NCBI GenBank assembly: GCA_031265875.1
Contig: JAISCA010000048.1
Location: 173,346 to 237,345 of the forward strand
Length of the DNA: 64,000 nt
From: Propionibacteriaceae bacterium
Lineage (GTDB): Bacteria > Actinomycetota > Actinomycetes > Propionibacteriales > Propionibacteriaceae
Reading direction: 5' to 3'
The notes below the pieces were generated by a model. The model had not been told where the DNA came from and made no database searches. It was given only the letters and a program-made list of their open reading frames with translations. Both the position numbers and the translations under genes were made by a program. Positions 26,676 through 34,650 of the stretch are shown in pieces. Numbering within the stretch: the first letter of the stretch is position 1; each line of letters begins with the position of its first letter.

Positions 26676-26772
26676 TCGTCCGTAGCAGTCACACTAGTCG
26701 GTTCGGGTGCGTTCCGCCAGCATCTCGGCCCAAATCCGACGAGACTCAGAGTCTCTGTACGATATGATCTGG

Positions 26773-26919
26773 GTCTCGCATCATGGTCCCGCTCCTCCCC
26801 CGCCTCACGGCGATTCGGTCCCGCCCACCCGGGCCGGGCGAATTTCAACTTTATCTGGCGGTGACCAGCCCAGACGGGAGGAGGCCGCGTCACATTCCAC
26901 GAACATCACGCCATCTGCG
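26773..26919. repeat. Duplicated 5' region, copy B (with PNPOx remnant)
   Basis: This matches 24095-24237. On the minus strand, ATGATGCGAGACCCAGATCA repeats the first codons of the PNPOx-like gene but ends after 12 codons, so the coding part has been lost. The copy lies just upstream of the terpene-cyclase-fold gene and may act as its promoter region. Confidence 0.65.
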
Positions 26920-26980
26920 ACGCTCCTGGCGGTCCGGGTGGGATGATCTCTGTTGTGACATCTACCGCCTGGACGGCTCG

Positions 26981-27859
26981 ATGACTGTGGACAGCCGCTA
27001 TCAGGCTGACGTGGACGCCATCGTCTCCCACCGCCACGACCTGGGCGACGACTGCTGGACGTCCCCGGACCGCCGTCTGGCCAAAGGGGCGCCCTTCAGC
27101 GCCGTCGAATCAGTCGGCTACCTGCTCGAACTCGGCCTCGACCCCACCGAGCCACTGCTGGCCCAGACCATCGCACTGATCCTGGCCAGCTGGCGTCCCG
27201 ACGGCCACTTCCACCTCTATCCGGGCGGCTCCGGCCTGCCCTGCCAAACCACCAAGGCGCTCAAGACACTGTGCCAGGCGGGCTTGACCGAGCACGACCG
27301 GGTGCGATCCGCCTTGGACCATCTGCTGGAGTCGCAGTGGCTCGACTCGGGCTGGCGCTGCACCAGCTTCCCCTACGGCCACGGCCCCGAGACCGAACAC
27401 TCCAACCCCCACCCCACGCTGATGGCCTTAGACGCCTTCCGCCACACCAGCCACCTCAACCGCGAGCCCAAGCTGGACCGGGCGGTCGAGTTCCTGCTCG
27501 GCCACTGGGACACCCGGGCGCCGATAGGGCCTTGCCATTACGGCATCGGCAGCCTGTTCGGGCAAGCCGAATACCCCTTCCGCACCTACAACCTGTTCTA
27601 CTGGGTCTACGTGCTGTCCTTCTACGGCCAAGCCAAAGACGACCGCCGCTTCCGGGCGGCCTTCGACGCTTTGTCTGCGAAACTCCAGGACGGCCGGATG
27701 ATCGTGGAACGAGTGGCGCCCAAGTTAGCGAAACTGTCGTTCTGCGCCAAAGGCGAACCGAGCGAACTGGCCACGGGCCGCTACCGCGAGATCGTCGCCA
27801 ACCTCCATGCGCCAGGCCTACGAGAAAGGCGACCACTCCGCCGCGATCTCCCCCGGTGA
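26981..27859 (+). CDS. Prenyltransferase/terpene-cyclase-fold protein
   Basis: The 292-residue protein is helical with repeating segments (VGYLLELGLDP, ALILASWRPDGHFHLYPGG, CQTTKALKTLCQAG, HPTLMALDAFRH) that resemble the alpha/alpha-toroid of prenyltransferase and squalene-cyclase repeats. No DxDD cyclase motif is visible. It is soluble, without signal peptide. Start ATG 26981 has only a weak GGACGG site; the open frame runs further up through the repeat copy B but that part is not protein-like. The function is unknown. Confidence 0.65.
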   Translation: MTVDSRYQADVDAIVSHRHDLGDDCWTSPDRRLAKGAPFSAVESVGYLLELGLDPTEPLLAQTIALILASWRPDGHFHLYPGGSGLPCQTTKALKTLCQAGLTEHDRVRSALDHLLESQWLDSGWRCTSFPYGHGPETEHSNPHPTLMALDAFRHTSHLNREPKLDRAVEFLLGHWDTRAPIGPCHYGIGSLFGQAEYPFRTYNLFYWVYVLSFYGQAKDDRRFRAAFDALSAKLQDGRMIVERVAPKLAKLSFCAKGEPSELATGRYREIVANLHAPGLRERRPLRRDLPR

Positions 27860-27883
27860 GCGGATATCTCGACTCAGTCGCCT

Positions 27884-30211
27884 CTATTCGACCCCCTTCA
27901 ATGACTCGACCAGGTCGACGCGGTGGATGCGGCCCCTCAGGATGGCGTTCGTGACCAGAGTGAAGGCGAAGACGCCGGCGACGGCCAGCGGGACGCTCCA
28001 CCAGATGGTGAGGTAGGGCAAATCGAAGTCGTCGGAGCCGATGAGGTGGATCAGACCGGCTTGGAGGATGAGGCCGACGGCCACGCCGACGATCGCACCG
28101 AAGGCGGTCAGGCAGAGGTTCTCCGTCAAGATGAGGCGGCGGACTTCGGACCAGGTGGAGCCGAGCACACGGAGGGTGGCGATGTCACGGCGGCGTTCGG
28201 CCAGGTTGATCGTCGTGAGGTTGAAGACGACGGCCATCGTGAGCACGCCCGAGGCGATGAGCATGGCCGCCACGAACACGGTCAACATGCCCATGGCGTC
28301 GGCCGACGCCGTCGCGATGGCGTCCTTGGTGAGCACGGAGCCGACGCCCGGCTGCCCTCGGACGCTGGTGGCGACGGCCTCGGGGTCGGCCGCCGGGTCG
28401 AGGAGGAGGTAGTAGCCGGTCACGGGGACGTCGAGACCGAGACCGGCGAAGGTCTCCCAGGAGGCGTAGAGCCCCTGGAGGATGTACGCCCGAGCGATGG
28501 CGGCGACCGGCAGGTCGACCTCCGTCGGGGTGGGGCCGACCGTCACAGCGGCACGAATGGTCTGGCCGGGAGCGACGTCGAGTTGGCGGGCCAGTTTGGC
28601 CGTCACGATGACGCCCTCACCGAGGCTGAGCGGAGCGCCGTCCGGGTCGACCAGGCGGATGGACGCGGAGTCAGCCGGCAGCACGGTCAGCGAGACGTCC
28701 CGGGCCATCCCGTCGGGGTCGACGACGGCGCCGAGCAGAGCCACCGGGTCGGCCGTCCAGATGGCGGGATCGGTCAACCTGGCGGGTGAGCCGAAAGCCT
28801 GGGGACGCTCCAACGTCACCTGCATGTCGTAGCACTGGACCCCGCTGACAAGGTCGTCTGTGGCAGCGGTCATCGTGCCTTGGAGGCCGGCGGCCGACAA
28901 GATGAGGGCGCAGCCGCCGATGATCCCAGCCGAGCCGAGCGCCAGCCGGCGCTTGGCCCCGAGGAGATTACGCCAGACCAGGCGCGAACTGAGACTCAGA
29001 CGACCCCAGAGCCTGGGACATCGTTCCAGAGCGACGCGTCGACCGGGCTTGGCTGGCTCGGGGGCGAGTAGACGGGCTGGCACGGCCCGGAGGATCGAGC
29101 GGCCCGAGGCGAAGGCGGCCAGCGAACCGGCGGCGATCACGGCCACCGTCCCTGCGACGGCCAAGAGGGCTCCGCCATGGCGGGTGACGGCGGGCAGGTC
29201 GAAGAAGACGGCGAAGGCGGCGAGTAGGACGCCGGGCAAGACGGTCGCGCCCACGGCTCCGCCGATGGCCCCACCCGCCAAGCCGGTGCAGACCGGGATG
29301 AGGAGGTAGTGGCCGAAGATCACGGAAGGGGGCGTGCCGAGAGCCTTCATGAGGCCGATCTGGCTACGTTGGGCGCTCACGATCCGCGACAGGCTGATGA
29401 AGACGAGGCCAGCCACGGCGAGGAAGAAGACGATCGGGAGGACGGTCGCCATCTGCTCCACGGAGGCCAATTTGTAGTTTATGGTGGCATAGCTCGACTG
29501 CTGGTCCCGGTCGAAGGCGCGGATCAGACCCGGGGATCCAGCCAACTCGTCCATCACCTGGCCGGCCGTCGCCCCCGGCGCGGTTGAAAGGACGATCTGG
29601 TTGAACAGCCCGTCCGCCAGGTCTGCGATGAGATCCGGGTGCAAGTACAAAAGCCCGTAGTCCATATGGTCGGCCGTGGCCATGGCCGGGTCTTTGAGGG
29701 GGTTGACGTGCTCCGGGCTGTAGACGCCGGCCGTGACAGTACAGACGAGGTCTCGGTCCGCCAGGACGACCGTGACAGACGAGCCCAAGGCCAGGGAGTT
29801 GGCGCCGAGGAAGGCCTGGTCGAAGGCGCACTGGCTAGGCCGCTCTGGCAGCGCGCCGGTGGCGACGAAGAGCCGGTTGACCCGCTCGGTCAAGGTGTAG
29901 GCGACGAGCGTCTTGTCGGTGCCGCCCCAGTGGGCCGACGCGCTCAGCTGGAGCCGGCCTTCGGCCTCCGCGACACCGTCCAACTGGCCGATGGCAGCCA
30001 CCCCGGCGGCGTCGGTCCCCGTCCGCTCGACCCAGACGTCGGCCAGGCCGAGGTCGTGATAGAAGTCGTACAGGGTCTCGGTCAGGCTGGTTCGTACGGT
30101 CAGCAGGGCGGTGAAGAAGGCGACCCCGAGGGCTGCCACCAAGGCGACGGAGACGAACTGGCCGAGATTGGACCGGAGGTCGCGGACCAGCTTGAAGACG
30201 AGTTGACGCAC
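27884..30211 (-). CDS. ABC transporter permease, FtsX/MacB type
   Basis: The 775-residue protein has an N-terminal helix (FVSVALVAALGVAFFTAL), a periplasm-type MacB_PCD domain, then FtsX domains at ~255-370 and ~670-770 (FNLTTINLAERRRDIATLRVLGS is the characteristic coupling region). It is the two-FtsX, LolCE/MacB-like permease of Gram-positive efflux systems. Its ATPase is encoded three bases upstream, and the pair is likely controlled by the divergent TetR regulator. Substrates may be peptides, lipids or drugs. Confidence 0.9.
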   Translation of the reverse strand: MRQLVFKLVRDLRSNLGQFVSVALVAALGVAFFTALLTVRTSLTETLYDFYHDLGLADVWVERTGTDAAGVAAIGQLDGVAEAEGRLQLSASAHWGGTDKTLVAYTLTERVNRLFVATGALPERPSQCAFDQAFLGANSLALGSSVTVVLADRDLVCTVTAGVYSPEHVNPLKDPAMATADHMDYGLLYLHPDLIADLADGLFNQIVLSTAPGATAGQVMDELAGSPGLIRAFDRDQQSSYATINYKLASVEQMATVLPIVFFLAVAGLVFISLSRIVSAQRSQIGLMKALGTPPSVIFGHYLLIPVCTGLAGGAIGGAVGATVLPGVLLAAFAVFFDLPAVTRHGGALLAVAGTVAVIAAGSLAAFASGRSILRAVPARLLAPEPAKPGRRVALERCPRLWGRLSLSSRLVWRNLLGAKRRLALGSAGIIGGCALILSAAGLQGTMTAATDDLVSGVQCYDMQVTLERPQAFGSPARLTDPAIWTADPVALLGAVVDPDGMARDVSLTVLPADSASIRLVDPDGAPLSLGEGVIVTAKLARQLDVAPGQTIRAAVTVGPTPTEVDLPVAAIARAYILQGLYASWETFAGLGLDVPVTGYYLLLDPAADPEAVATSVRGQPGVGSVLTKDAIATASADAMGMLTVFVAAMLIASGVLTMAVVFNLTTINLAERRRDIATLRVLGSTWSEVRRLILTENLCLTAFGAIVGVAVGLILQAGLIHLIGSDDFDLPYLTIWWSVPLAVAGVFAFTLVTNAILRGRIHRVDLVESLKGVE

Positions 30212-30214
30212 GGC

Positions 30215-30922
30215 TCACCATTCCAATTCGGCGACCGGACGGCGGGCCGGGTTGAGCGTGACGGACTCGACCTGGCCGCTGCGGAGCTTGACGACCCGGT
30301 CGGCCATCGCGGCCAAGGCCGAGTTGTGCGTGATGACGACGACAGTCTTCCCCCGTTCCCGGTTGACCTCGGTCAACAACTCGAGCACCTGGCGCCCGGT
30401 CTCGTAGTCGAGAGCGCCGGTCGGCTCGTCGCACAGCAGGAGGAGTGGATTCTTAGCCACGGCCCGGGCGATCGCGACACGCTGTTGCTCGCCGCCGGAC
30501 AGTTGAGCGGGAAAGTGGTCGAGGCGGTCCGTCAGCCCGACCTGGGCCAGCACCTCAGCCGCGTCGAGTCGGCCGGGTGAGCGGGCGGCGGCGAACTCGA
30601 CGTTCTCGCGGGCGGTCAGGTTGGCGATCAGGTTGTAGAACTGGAAGACGAAGCCGACGCCGATCCGCCGGAAGACCGTCAGGTCTTTGTCGTTCAAGGT
30701 CGTGATGTCCTGGCCGGCCACGAGTATCTGGCCCTCGGTCACGGCGTCCATGCCCCCAAGCAAGTTGAGGACGGTCGTCTTGCCGGCTCCGGACGCGCCG
30801 AGGATGACGGCGAACTCGCCTTCCTCCACCGTGAGGTCGACCCGGTCGACGGCGGTGACCGTGACGTCACCCGTCTGATAGCGCTTGACCACATTGTGGA
30901 ACTCGACGATAGGACTGGCCAT
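30215..30922 (-). CDS. ABC transporter ATP-binding protein, MacB/LolD type
   Basis: The 235-residue ATPase has Walker [10 protein letters not shown]-loop FQFYNL, signature [14 protein letters not shown], Walker [13 protein letters not shown] and the H-loop ITHNSALA. It powers the FtsX-type permease downstream. Start ATG 30922 follows GGAGGAGGAACC; the track frame begins 13 codons earlier without support. An 11-base-arm palindrome in the divergent promoter suggests TetR control. Confidence 0.93.
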   Translation of the reverse strand: MASPIVEFHNVVKRYQTGDVTVTAVDRVDLTVEEGEFAVILGASGAGKTTVLNLLGGMDAVTEGQILVAGQDITTLNDKDLTVFRRIGVGFVFQFYNLIANLTARENVEFAAARSPGRLDAAEVLAQVGLTDRLDHFPAQLSGGEQQRVAIARAVAKNPLLLLCDEPTGALDYETGRQVLELLTEVNRERGKTVVVITHNSALAAMADRVVKLRSGQVESVTLNPARRPVAELEW

Positions 30923-30969
30923 GGTTCCTCCTCCTTCGTGTTGGATGAAGCGACTCTCCACCGTGCCCT

Positions 30970-31001
30970 AACGATGTTAGGCGCACTAATCTAACATCGT
31001 T
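30970..31001. promoter_or_regulatory. TetR operator palindrome
   Basis: AACGATGTTAG and CTAACATCGTT are perfect 11-base arms with a 10-base spacer, placed between the divergent ABC operon and the TetR gene. This is the expected site for TetR repression of both. Confidence 0.8.
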
Positions 31002-31054
31002 CGGGAAGGGGCGCGCAAGACAGTTGGGACTACGATGAATTGGAGGGAGGCGCT

Positions 31055-31702
31055 ATGGCCATCACACGGGACGCCATCGTCGACGCCGCCGTCACCATCC
31101 TCAACCGGGACGGCGTCGAGAGGTTGTCCATGCGCTCCCTGGCCCAGGAACTTAGCATCAAGGCGGCCTCGTTGTACTGGCACTTCGCGAACAAGGAAGA
31201 GTTGTACGGGGCCATCGCCGAATCCCTCTGCGCGCCCTGGCCCCTCCTTCTCACGCCCGACCCGCGCCAACGGTTGGTGGACATCTTCACGGCTTTCCGG
31301 GCCGCCTTGTTGACCGTCCGGGACGCCACAGTCATAACGGCTGAATCCACTCCCTCCACGCCCCGGCGGATCGCCGTCATCCAGGCTATCGTCCAGGCGC
31401 TGGAGGAGATGGGCGTCCCGCTGGGTCACCTCCTGGTCGTGGCCAACCTGCTCAACAATTACGTCCTCTCCTTCGTGGCCGACGAGACCCGGGTCAAGCG
31501 GCGCACACCCGAGGAGCGAGCCGAGATAGCGGCCCGCCTCGGCTTCGACGGCATCCCTGGCGACGACTTCAGCTTCGACGGCGAGTTCCGCTACGGCCTC
31601 CAGGTGATCTTGGCCGGGCTCGACGCCGTCGGGCTGGACGTCGAAGCGAGCGGGGCACGCGAGCGAGGGGTTTCTACCATTTCCCCGCCGCTGGAGTGGT
31701 AG
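31055..31702 (+). CDS. TetR-family repressor
   Basis: The 215-residue protein has an N-terminal helix-turn-helix (AITRDAIVDAAVTILNRDGVE, SIKAASLYWHFANKEELY) and a TetR_C-like ligand domain. GGAGGGAGG lies ahead of ATG 31055. The divergent ABC exporter and the palindrome between them suggest it represses the exporter until a ligand binds. The C-terminus (VSTISPPLEW) is encoded within a short CTACCA/TGGTAG inverted repeat. Confidence 0.9.
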   Translation: MAITRDAIVDAAVTILNRDGVERLSMRSLAQELSIKAASLYWHFANKEELYGAIAESLCAPWPLLLTPDPRQRLVDIFTAFRAALLTVRDATVITAESTPSTPRRIAVIQAIVQALEEMGVPLGHLLVVANLLNNYVLSFVADETRVKRRTPEERAEIAARLGFDGIPGDDFSFDGEFRYGLQVILAGLDAVGLDVEASGARERGVSTISPPLEW

Positions 31703-31757
31703 ATATCGCTCTGTCGCCGCAGATCGAGTGCGCGAGAGAGGGAATTAGACCACGCCC

Positions 31758-31817
31758 GTGGAGTTGACCCCTGAGTACCGGGTGGAGGCGGCGCGGCTGG
31801 TGATCGACCAGACCTCA
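31758..31817 (+). pseudogene. IS3-family transposase OrfA remnant
   Basis: About 19 codons (VELTPEYRVEAARLVIDQT) match the N-terminus of IS3-type OrfA helix-turn-helix proteins, then homology stops abruptly at the end of the convergent PIN gene. It is a truncated relic. No inverted repeats or OrfB are seen. Confidence 0.55.
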
Positions 31818-32261
31818 CTCCGTCAGCCCCACCACTTCCACCGGCAGCCGGTCGAAGTCGGCCGCGTTGCCGGTCACGACGGCGCCGATGCCGTTCACAA
31901 GAGCGCACGCCGCGATGTTCGCGTCGTGGACGCGCACACCGGTGACGCCGATGTCCTGGACCAGTTCCAGTAGCTTCCGCCAGGTGGCGAGGGTCTCGGG
32001 TAGCACGGTCGTCGCCTCGGCGAACTCCGCCACGTCCCGGATGGCGTCGGGCAGAGCCAGACCCAGCCCGTTGGCGGCCACCGGCCGCGTCGCCACGACT
32101 AGGAACTCCCGGAGCACCTGCGTAGTGGTGTAGAGCGCGACACCCAGAGCCGGCCAGCCTTCGAGAGTCTGGATCGCGTTTCCCCTTTCCGGCCGGCTCT
32201 CATCGACCGCAGCCAGGAAGACGTTGGTGTCGATCAACACCCGGCGCGCCGCAGGCGTCAC
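31815..32261 (-). CDS. PIN-domain toxin, FitB/VapC family
   Basis: The 148-residue protein begins TPAARRVLIDTNVFLAAVDES (first catalytic Asp) with VLREFLVVATRP (Glu) and GVRVHDANIAA plus VTGNAADFDRL for the remaining acidic residues. The track frame is far longer, but GTG 32261 overlaps the antitoxin stop by four bases and opens the conserved domain. It is a predicted ribonuclease toxin, the third PIN toxin of the window. Confidence 0.85.
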   Translation of the reverse strand: MTPAARRVLIDTNVFLAAVDESRPERGNAIQTLEGWPALGVALYTTTQVLREFLVVATRPVAANGLGLALPDAIRDVAEFAEATTVLPETLATWRKLLELVQDIGVTGVRVHDANIAACALVNGIGAVVTGNAADFDRLPVEVVGLTE

Positions 32262-32485
32262 CGGCCGCTTCCGTAGATCTCGTCGCGGCTCCACAGCGAG
32301 GCGCCTTGAGACCGGCCGGCCACCAGGCGCAGCGTCTTCCTCTCGGAGGGCTGCGTGACCGGCTCGGCCACCGCCCGCTCCAGGATGTCGAGCAACTCGG
32401 CTTGGAGTGAGCGCTCCTGTCGACGAGCGCGCTCCGCCAGAGCCGCCTTCGTCTCGGGGCTGAGCCCCCGGATCAAGACATCCAT
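32258..32485 (-). CDS. FitA-type ribbon-helix-helix antitoxin
   Basis: The 75-residue protein has MDVLIRGLSPETKAALAERA then RSLQAELLDILERAV, the FitA ribbon-helix-helix pattern, and a C-terminal toxin-binding tail (LWSRDEIYGSGR). It precedes and overlaps the PIN toxin gene by four bases. Repeats of GCTATCG just upstream are a candidate operator. Confidence 0.85.
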   Translation of the reverse strand: MDVLIRGLSPETKAALAERARRQERSLQAELLDILERAVAEPVTQPSERKTLRLVAGRSQGASLWSRDEIYGSGR

Positions 32486-32493
32486 AGTCGAAT

Positions 32494-32512
32494 GCTATCG
32501 CTAGCGCTATCG
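32494..32512. promoter_or_regulatory. Candidate FitAB operator
   Basis: Two GCTATCG direct repeats flank the palindrome CGCTAGCG, nine bases upstream of the antitoxin ATG. This suits binding by a ribbon-helix-helix dimer pair. Confidence 0.5.
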
Positions 32513-32597
32513 ACAAGCAAGAGTCGGAACACAAGAGTCGGAACGGCTACCGACCCCACGCGGTGGAACGAAACCGCGCACAAGGGCACCCGCCGCG

Positions 32598-32756
32598 CTA
32601 CCTATTCTTGGTGGCTCGGATCGCGGCCGCGGCCAGTTGACGCTGCTTCTCGGCCCTCTCCCTTGCCTCTTTTTCCTCTTTTGCCCGCTGCTGAGCCTTC
32701 TTGATCTGATCATCGTCTATCTTCCGGTTCCCAGACCGTTCCGGATCAACTGCCAT
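32598..32756 (-). CDS. Charged 52-residue coiled-coil protein
   Basis: Absent from the ORF track because of size. From ATG 32756, preceded by a good GGAGG seven bases upstream, it encodes a soluble, highly charged helix (KKAQQRAKEEKEARERAEKQ) ending in ATKNR. The even spacing of Ala, Lys and Glu suggests a coiled coil or RNA-binding helix. I do not recognise a family. A longer frame in another phase (32717-32929) overlaps its start and is less convincing. Confidence 0.6.
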   Translation of the reverse strand: MAVDPERSGNRKIDDDQIKKAQQRAKEEKEARERAEKQRQLAAAAIRATKNR

Positions 32757-32948
32757 CGTCCAACCTCCAATTCATCAACACTGACGAAGAGCCCTGGCTC
32801 CAGCCGCAGGCCGTGGGGAGCGCGGCTCAATGGCTGGAACACTATCACGCGGCACTGCGGGGTCCGCTGGGCCGGCAAGGGTTGCGAATCGCCTGGCGTG
32901 AGTGCGTTCGCCAGGCCTCGGCCGCCCAATGGGCGACCTATTGAATTT

Positions 32949-33194
32949 GTGGAGGTGCTTAGCCGACCGCGCTACGCACGGCCGACTTTCAACCCCCGCC
33001 TGCTCACACGCCACAAGGACCGAGGCTACGCCTCGCCCCCTGGTCAGCCCGGCCGCCGCCCCAGCGAGACAGTGGAGGTGCTTAGCCGACCGCGCTACGC
33101 ACGGCCGACTTTCAACCCCCGCCTGCTCACACGCCACAAGGACCGAGGCTACGCCTCGCCCCTTGGTTTGCCCGGCCGCCGCCGCCCCAGCGAG
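32949..33194. repeat. Two 123-bp tandem repeats
   Basis: Two nearly identical units begin at 32949 and 33072 with GTGGAGGTGCTTAGCCGACC. Each holds a CGAGGC/GCCTCG hairpin and ends in CCCCAGCGAG. The first is preceded by ATTGAATTT, the same bases that flank the tmRNA 3' end, and GTGGAGGTG matches the tmRNA end itself, so the array seems built from duplicated tmRNA ends. Frames across it in both directions give repeat peptides and are not taken as genes. Confidence 0.8.
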
Positions 33195-33227
33195 CAAGCT
33201 CGCCGGTCCGTCGTCGTCCTGACAAAC

Positions 33228-33256
33228 CGAGGGCCGACCCTTTGGGTCGGCCCTCG
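33228..33256. terminator. Hairpin CGAGGGCCGACCC
   Basis: Perfect 13-base arms with a TTT loop, 13 bases before the third copy of the tmRNA end sequence. It occupies the same relative position as the true tmRNA terminator and may be a terminator left from an earlier duplication. Confidence 0.6.
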
Positions 33257-33269
33257 CGCGTGTTCGGTC

Positions 33270-33462
33270 GTGGAGGTGGCGGGAGTCGACGCGGGTTCGC
33301 TCCGCGAAACCGCCATCCTCGCTGGGCCTTCAGCCCAGCTCGGACCGTTCGCTATGAGAAGGCCTATGGCCTTCTCATAGACGCTCACGCCCTCTCGGGT
33401 TCGACTCCCACGGCACTATATAAATTCAATTGGGCCACCCTATGGGCGGCCCAATTGAATTT
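33270..33462. repeat. Three-hairpin element at the tmRNA 3' end (copy 1)
   Basis: A 193-bp unit bounded by direct repeats of the tmRNA end (GTGGAGGTGGCGGGAGTCGA at 33270 and again at 33463). Inside are three stem-loops: GCGGGTTCGC/GCGAAACCGC, GCTGGGC/GCCCAGC and CTATGAGAAGGCC/GGCCTTCTCATAG. A T-arm-like CGGGTTCGACTCCC then follows in inverted sense, and finally the terminator hairpin. The same layout occurs at tRNA-Val (53144-53338). Confidence 0.75.
33422..33462 (-). terminator. tmRNA terminator hairpin
   Basis: AAATTCAATTGGGCC and GGCCCAATTGAATTT are perfect 15-base arms directly after the tmRNA 3' end. The AT-rich outer stem with TATATAG beyond supports termination of leftward ssrA transcription. 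Confidence 0.8.
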
Positions 33463-33463
33463 G

Positions 33464-33829
33464 TGGAGGTGGCGGGAGTCGAACCCGCGTCCTTGAGCGG
33501 CGCTACAGGTCTTCTCCGGGCGCATCCGACCATGTCGTTCCACTCGGCTCTCACCCTCCTGTCGGCTTGTGGTGAACGAGCCCAGCCCTAGTTGAGTCCC
33601 GCGCCGTCCCTAGGACCTAAGCGGCGCAGCCAGCCTTCAAAATGAGACCAGGTTCCCCGGGGAAGGCGCCCGGGGTCTGACCCTTCGATCGCTGATCAGG
33701 CAGCGAGAGCGAAGTTAGTGCGCATGTTCTTGGCACTTATTGGTTTCCAGGGAGCGTTAACGAGACAACCCTGAATCCTCGGCCCGCTTCCCCTGGAACT
33801 ACCGTCCCAAGTCGAAACCGGTCACCCCC
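33464..33829 (-). ncRNA. ssrA: tmRNA (ssrA)
   Basis: The RNA reads leftward from GGGGGTGACCGGTTTCGACT to GGTTCGACTCCCGCCACCTCC-A. The acceptor stem pairs GGGGGTG with CACCTCC, with the G3-U70 wobble that makes it a substrate for alanyl-tRNA synthetase. The tag reading frame at 33696-33734 encodes AKNMRTNFALAA and stop, ending in the ALAA degron. CCA is not encoded. A TATAGT -10 box lies at 33886-33891. smpB lies just upstream, so both parts of trans-translation are together. Confidence 0.95.
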
Positions 33830-33885
33830 TCTTGAGTTGTGACTGCCCGGACCGCTTAGTCGGCTGGCGTCCGTGCAGAGGAACC

Positions 33886-33891
33886 ACTATA
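33886..33891 (-). promoter_or_regulatory. Probable ssrA promoter -10 box
   Basis: TATAGT on the minus strand, 57 bases ahead of the mature tmRNA 5' end, lies in the otherwise featureless gap between smpB and ssrA. The extra leader would be removed by RNase P. Confidence 0.5.
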
Positions 33892-33942
33892 CCCGCTCAC
33901 AGGTCGGTCAGGCATACGCCTGGGTCAGGGCTCAGGCCTCGC

Positions 33943-34413
33943 TCAAGCCCGGCGGCGACCAGCCACAGCCCGTTCGACCTCGCGTTGGGCGTCACGGGCG
34001 GCGATGGTCTGGCGCTTGTCCCACTCCCTCTTACCGGTGGCCAACGCGATCTCGACCTTGGCGTAACCGTCTGAGAAATAGATCGCCAAGGGCACGATGG
34101 TGCGCCCGGCCACCTGGGCCTCCCGGGCCCACTTGTCCAGTTCGCGCCGGTTCAAGAGCAATTTGCGGGTCCGGCGGGGGGCGTGGTTGGTCCAAGTGCC
34201 GAAGGCGTACTCCGGAATGTGGGCCTCCCGCAACCAAGCCTCGCCGCCGTCGATGGTGACATAGGCGTCGCTCAACGAGGCCCGCCCGGCCCGCAGCGAC
34301 TTGACCTCGGTGCCAGTCAGGACCAGGCCGGCTTCGAGACGGTCGTGGAGATGGTAGTCATGGCGCGCCTTGCGGTTCTGAGCCACCAATTTACGGCCTT
34401 GCTCTCGCGGCAT
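33943..34413 (-). CDS. smpB: SsrA-binding protein SmpB
   Basis: The 156-residue protein is full length for Smp[41 protein letters not shown] and the [12 protein letters not shown] block of the OB fold. The basic C-terminal tail ([20 protein letters not shown]) reaches into the ribosome mRNA channel. It binds tmRNA, encoded next downstream, and delivers it to stalled ribosomes. The 237 bases upstream of it show no gene. Confidence 0.96.
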   Translation of the reverse strand: MPREQGRKLVAQNRKARHDYHLHDRLEAGLVLTGTEVKSLRAGRASLSDAYVTIDGGEAWLREAHIPEYAFGTWTNHAPRRTRKLLLNRRELDKWAREAQVAGRTIVPLAIYFSDGYAKVEIALATGKREWDKRQTIAARDAQREVERAVAGRRRA

Positions 34414-34650
34414 GTCTTTCCCCTCTCCCGCTAGTTCGGCCCGCTCCCCTTAGACGCCGGCGACCTGGAGCACGGGCCGGCCGACAGAACCGAAGTTCGA
34501 TTGTAGCGACTATCGCCGCCCCGTTCTCCCCCGCCCTGCGGCGGCTCATACGCGAGAGCGCTCGTTCGGCTACGGGCGCTTCGTCTATTGAGCTTCGTCT
34601 ATTGAGCAGTTGCGACGACAGCGACGCCTACGACGGCGACTCCGACCGGC

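Noticed and set aside
32717-32929. 70-residue minus-strand ORF
   Set aside because: Overlaps the start of the 52-residue gene, which has the better ribosome site and composition; it may be a relic.
32949-33194. CRISPR array or repeat protein
   Set aside because: Only two 123-bp direct copies without spacers. ORFs over it in both senses just reflect the repeat, and no cas genes are near.
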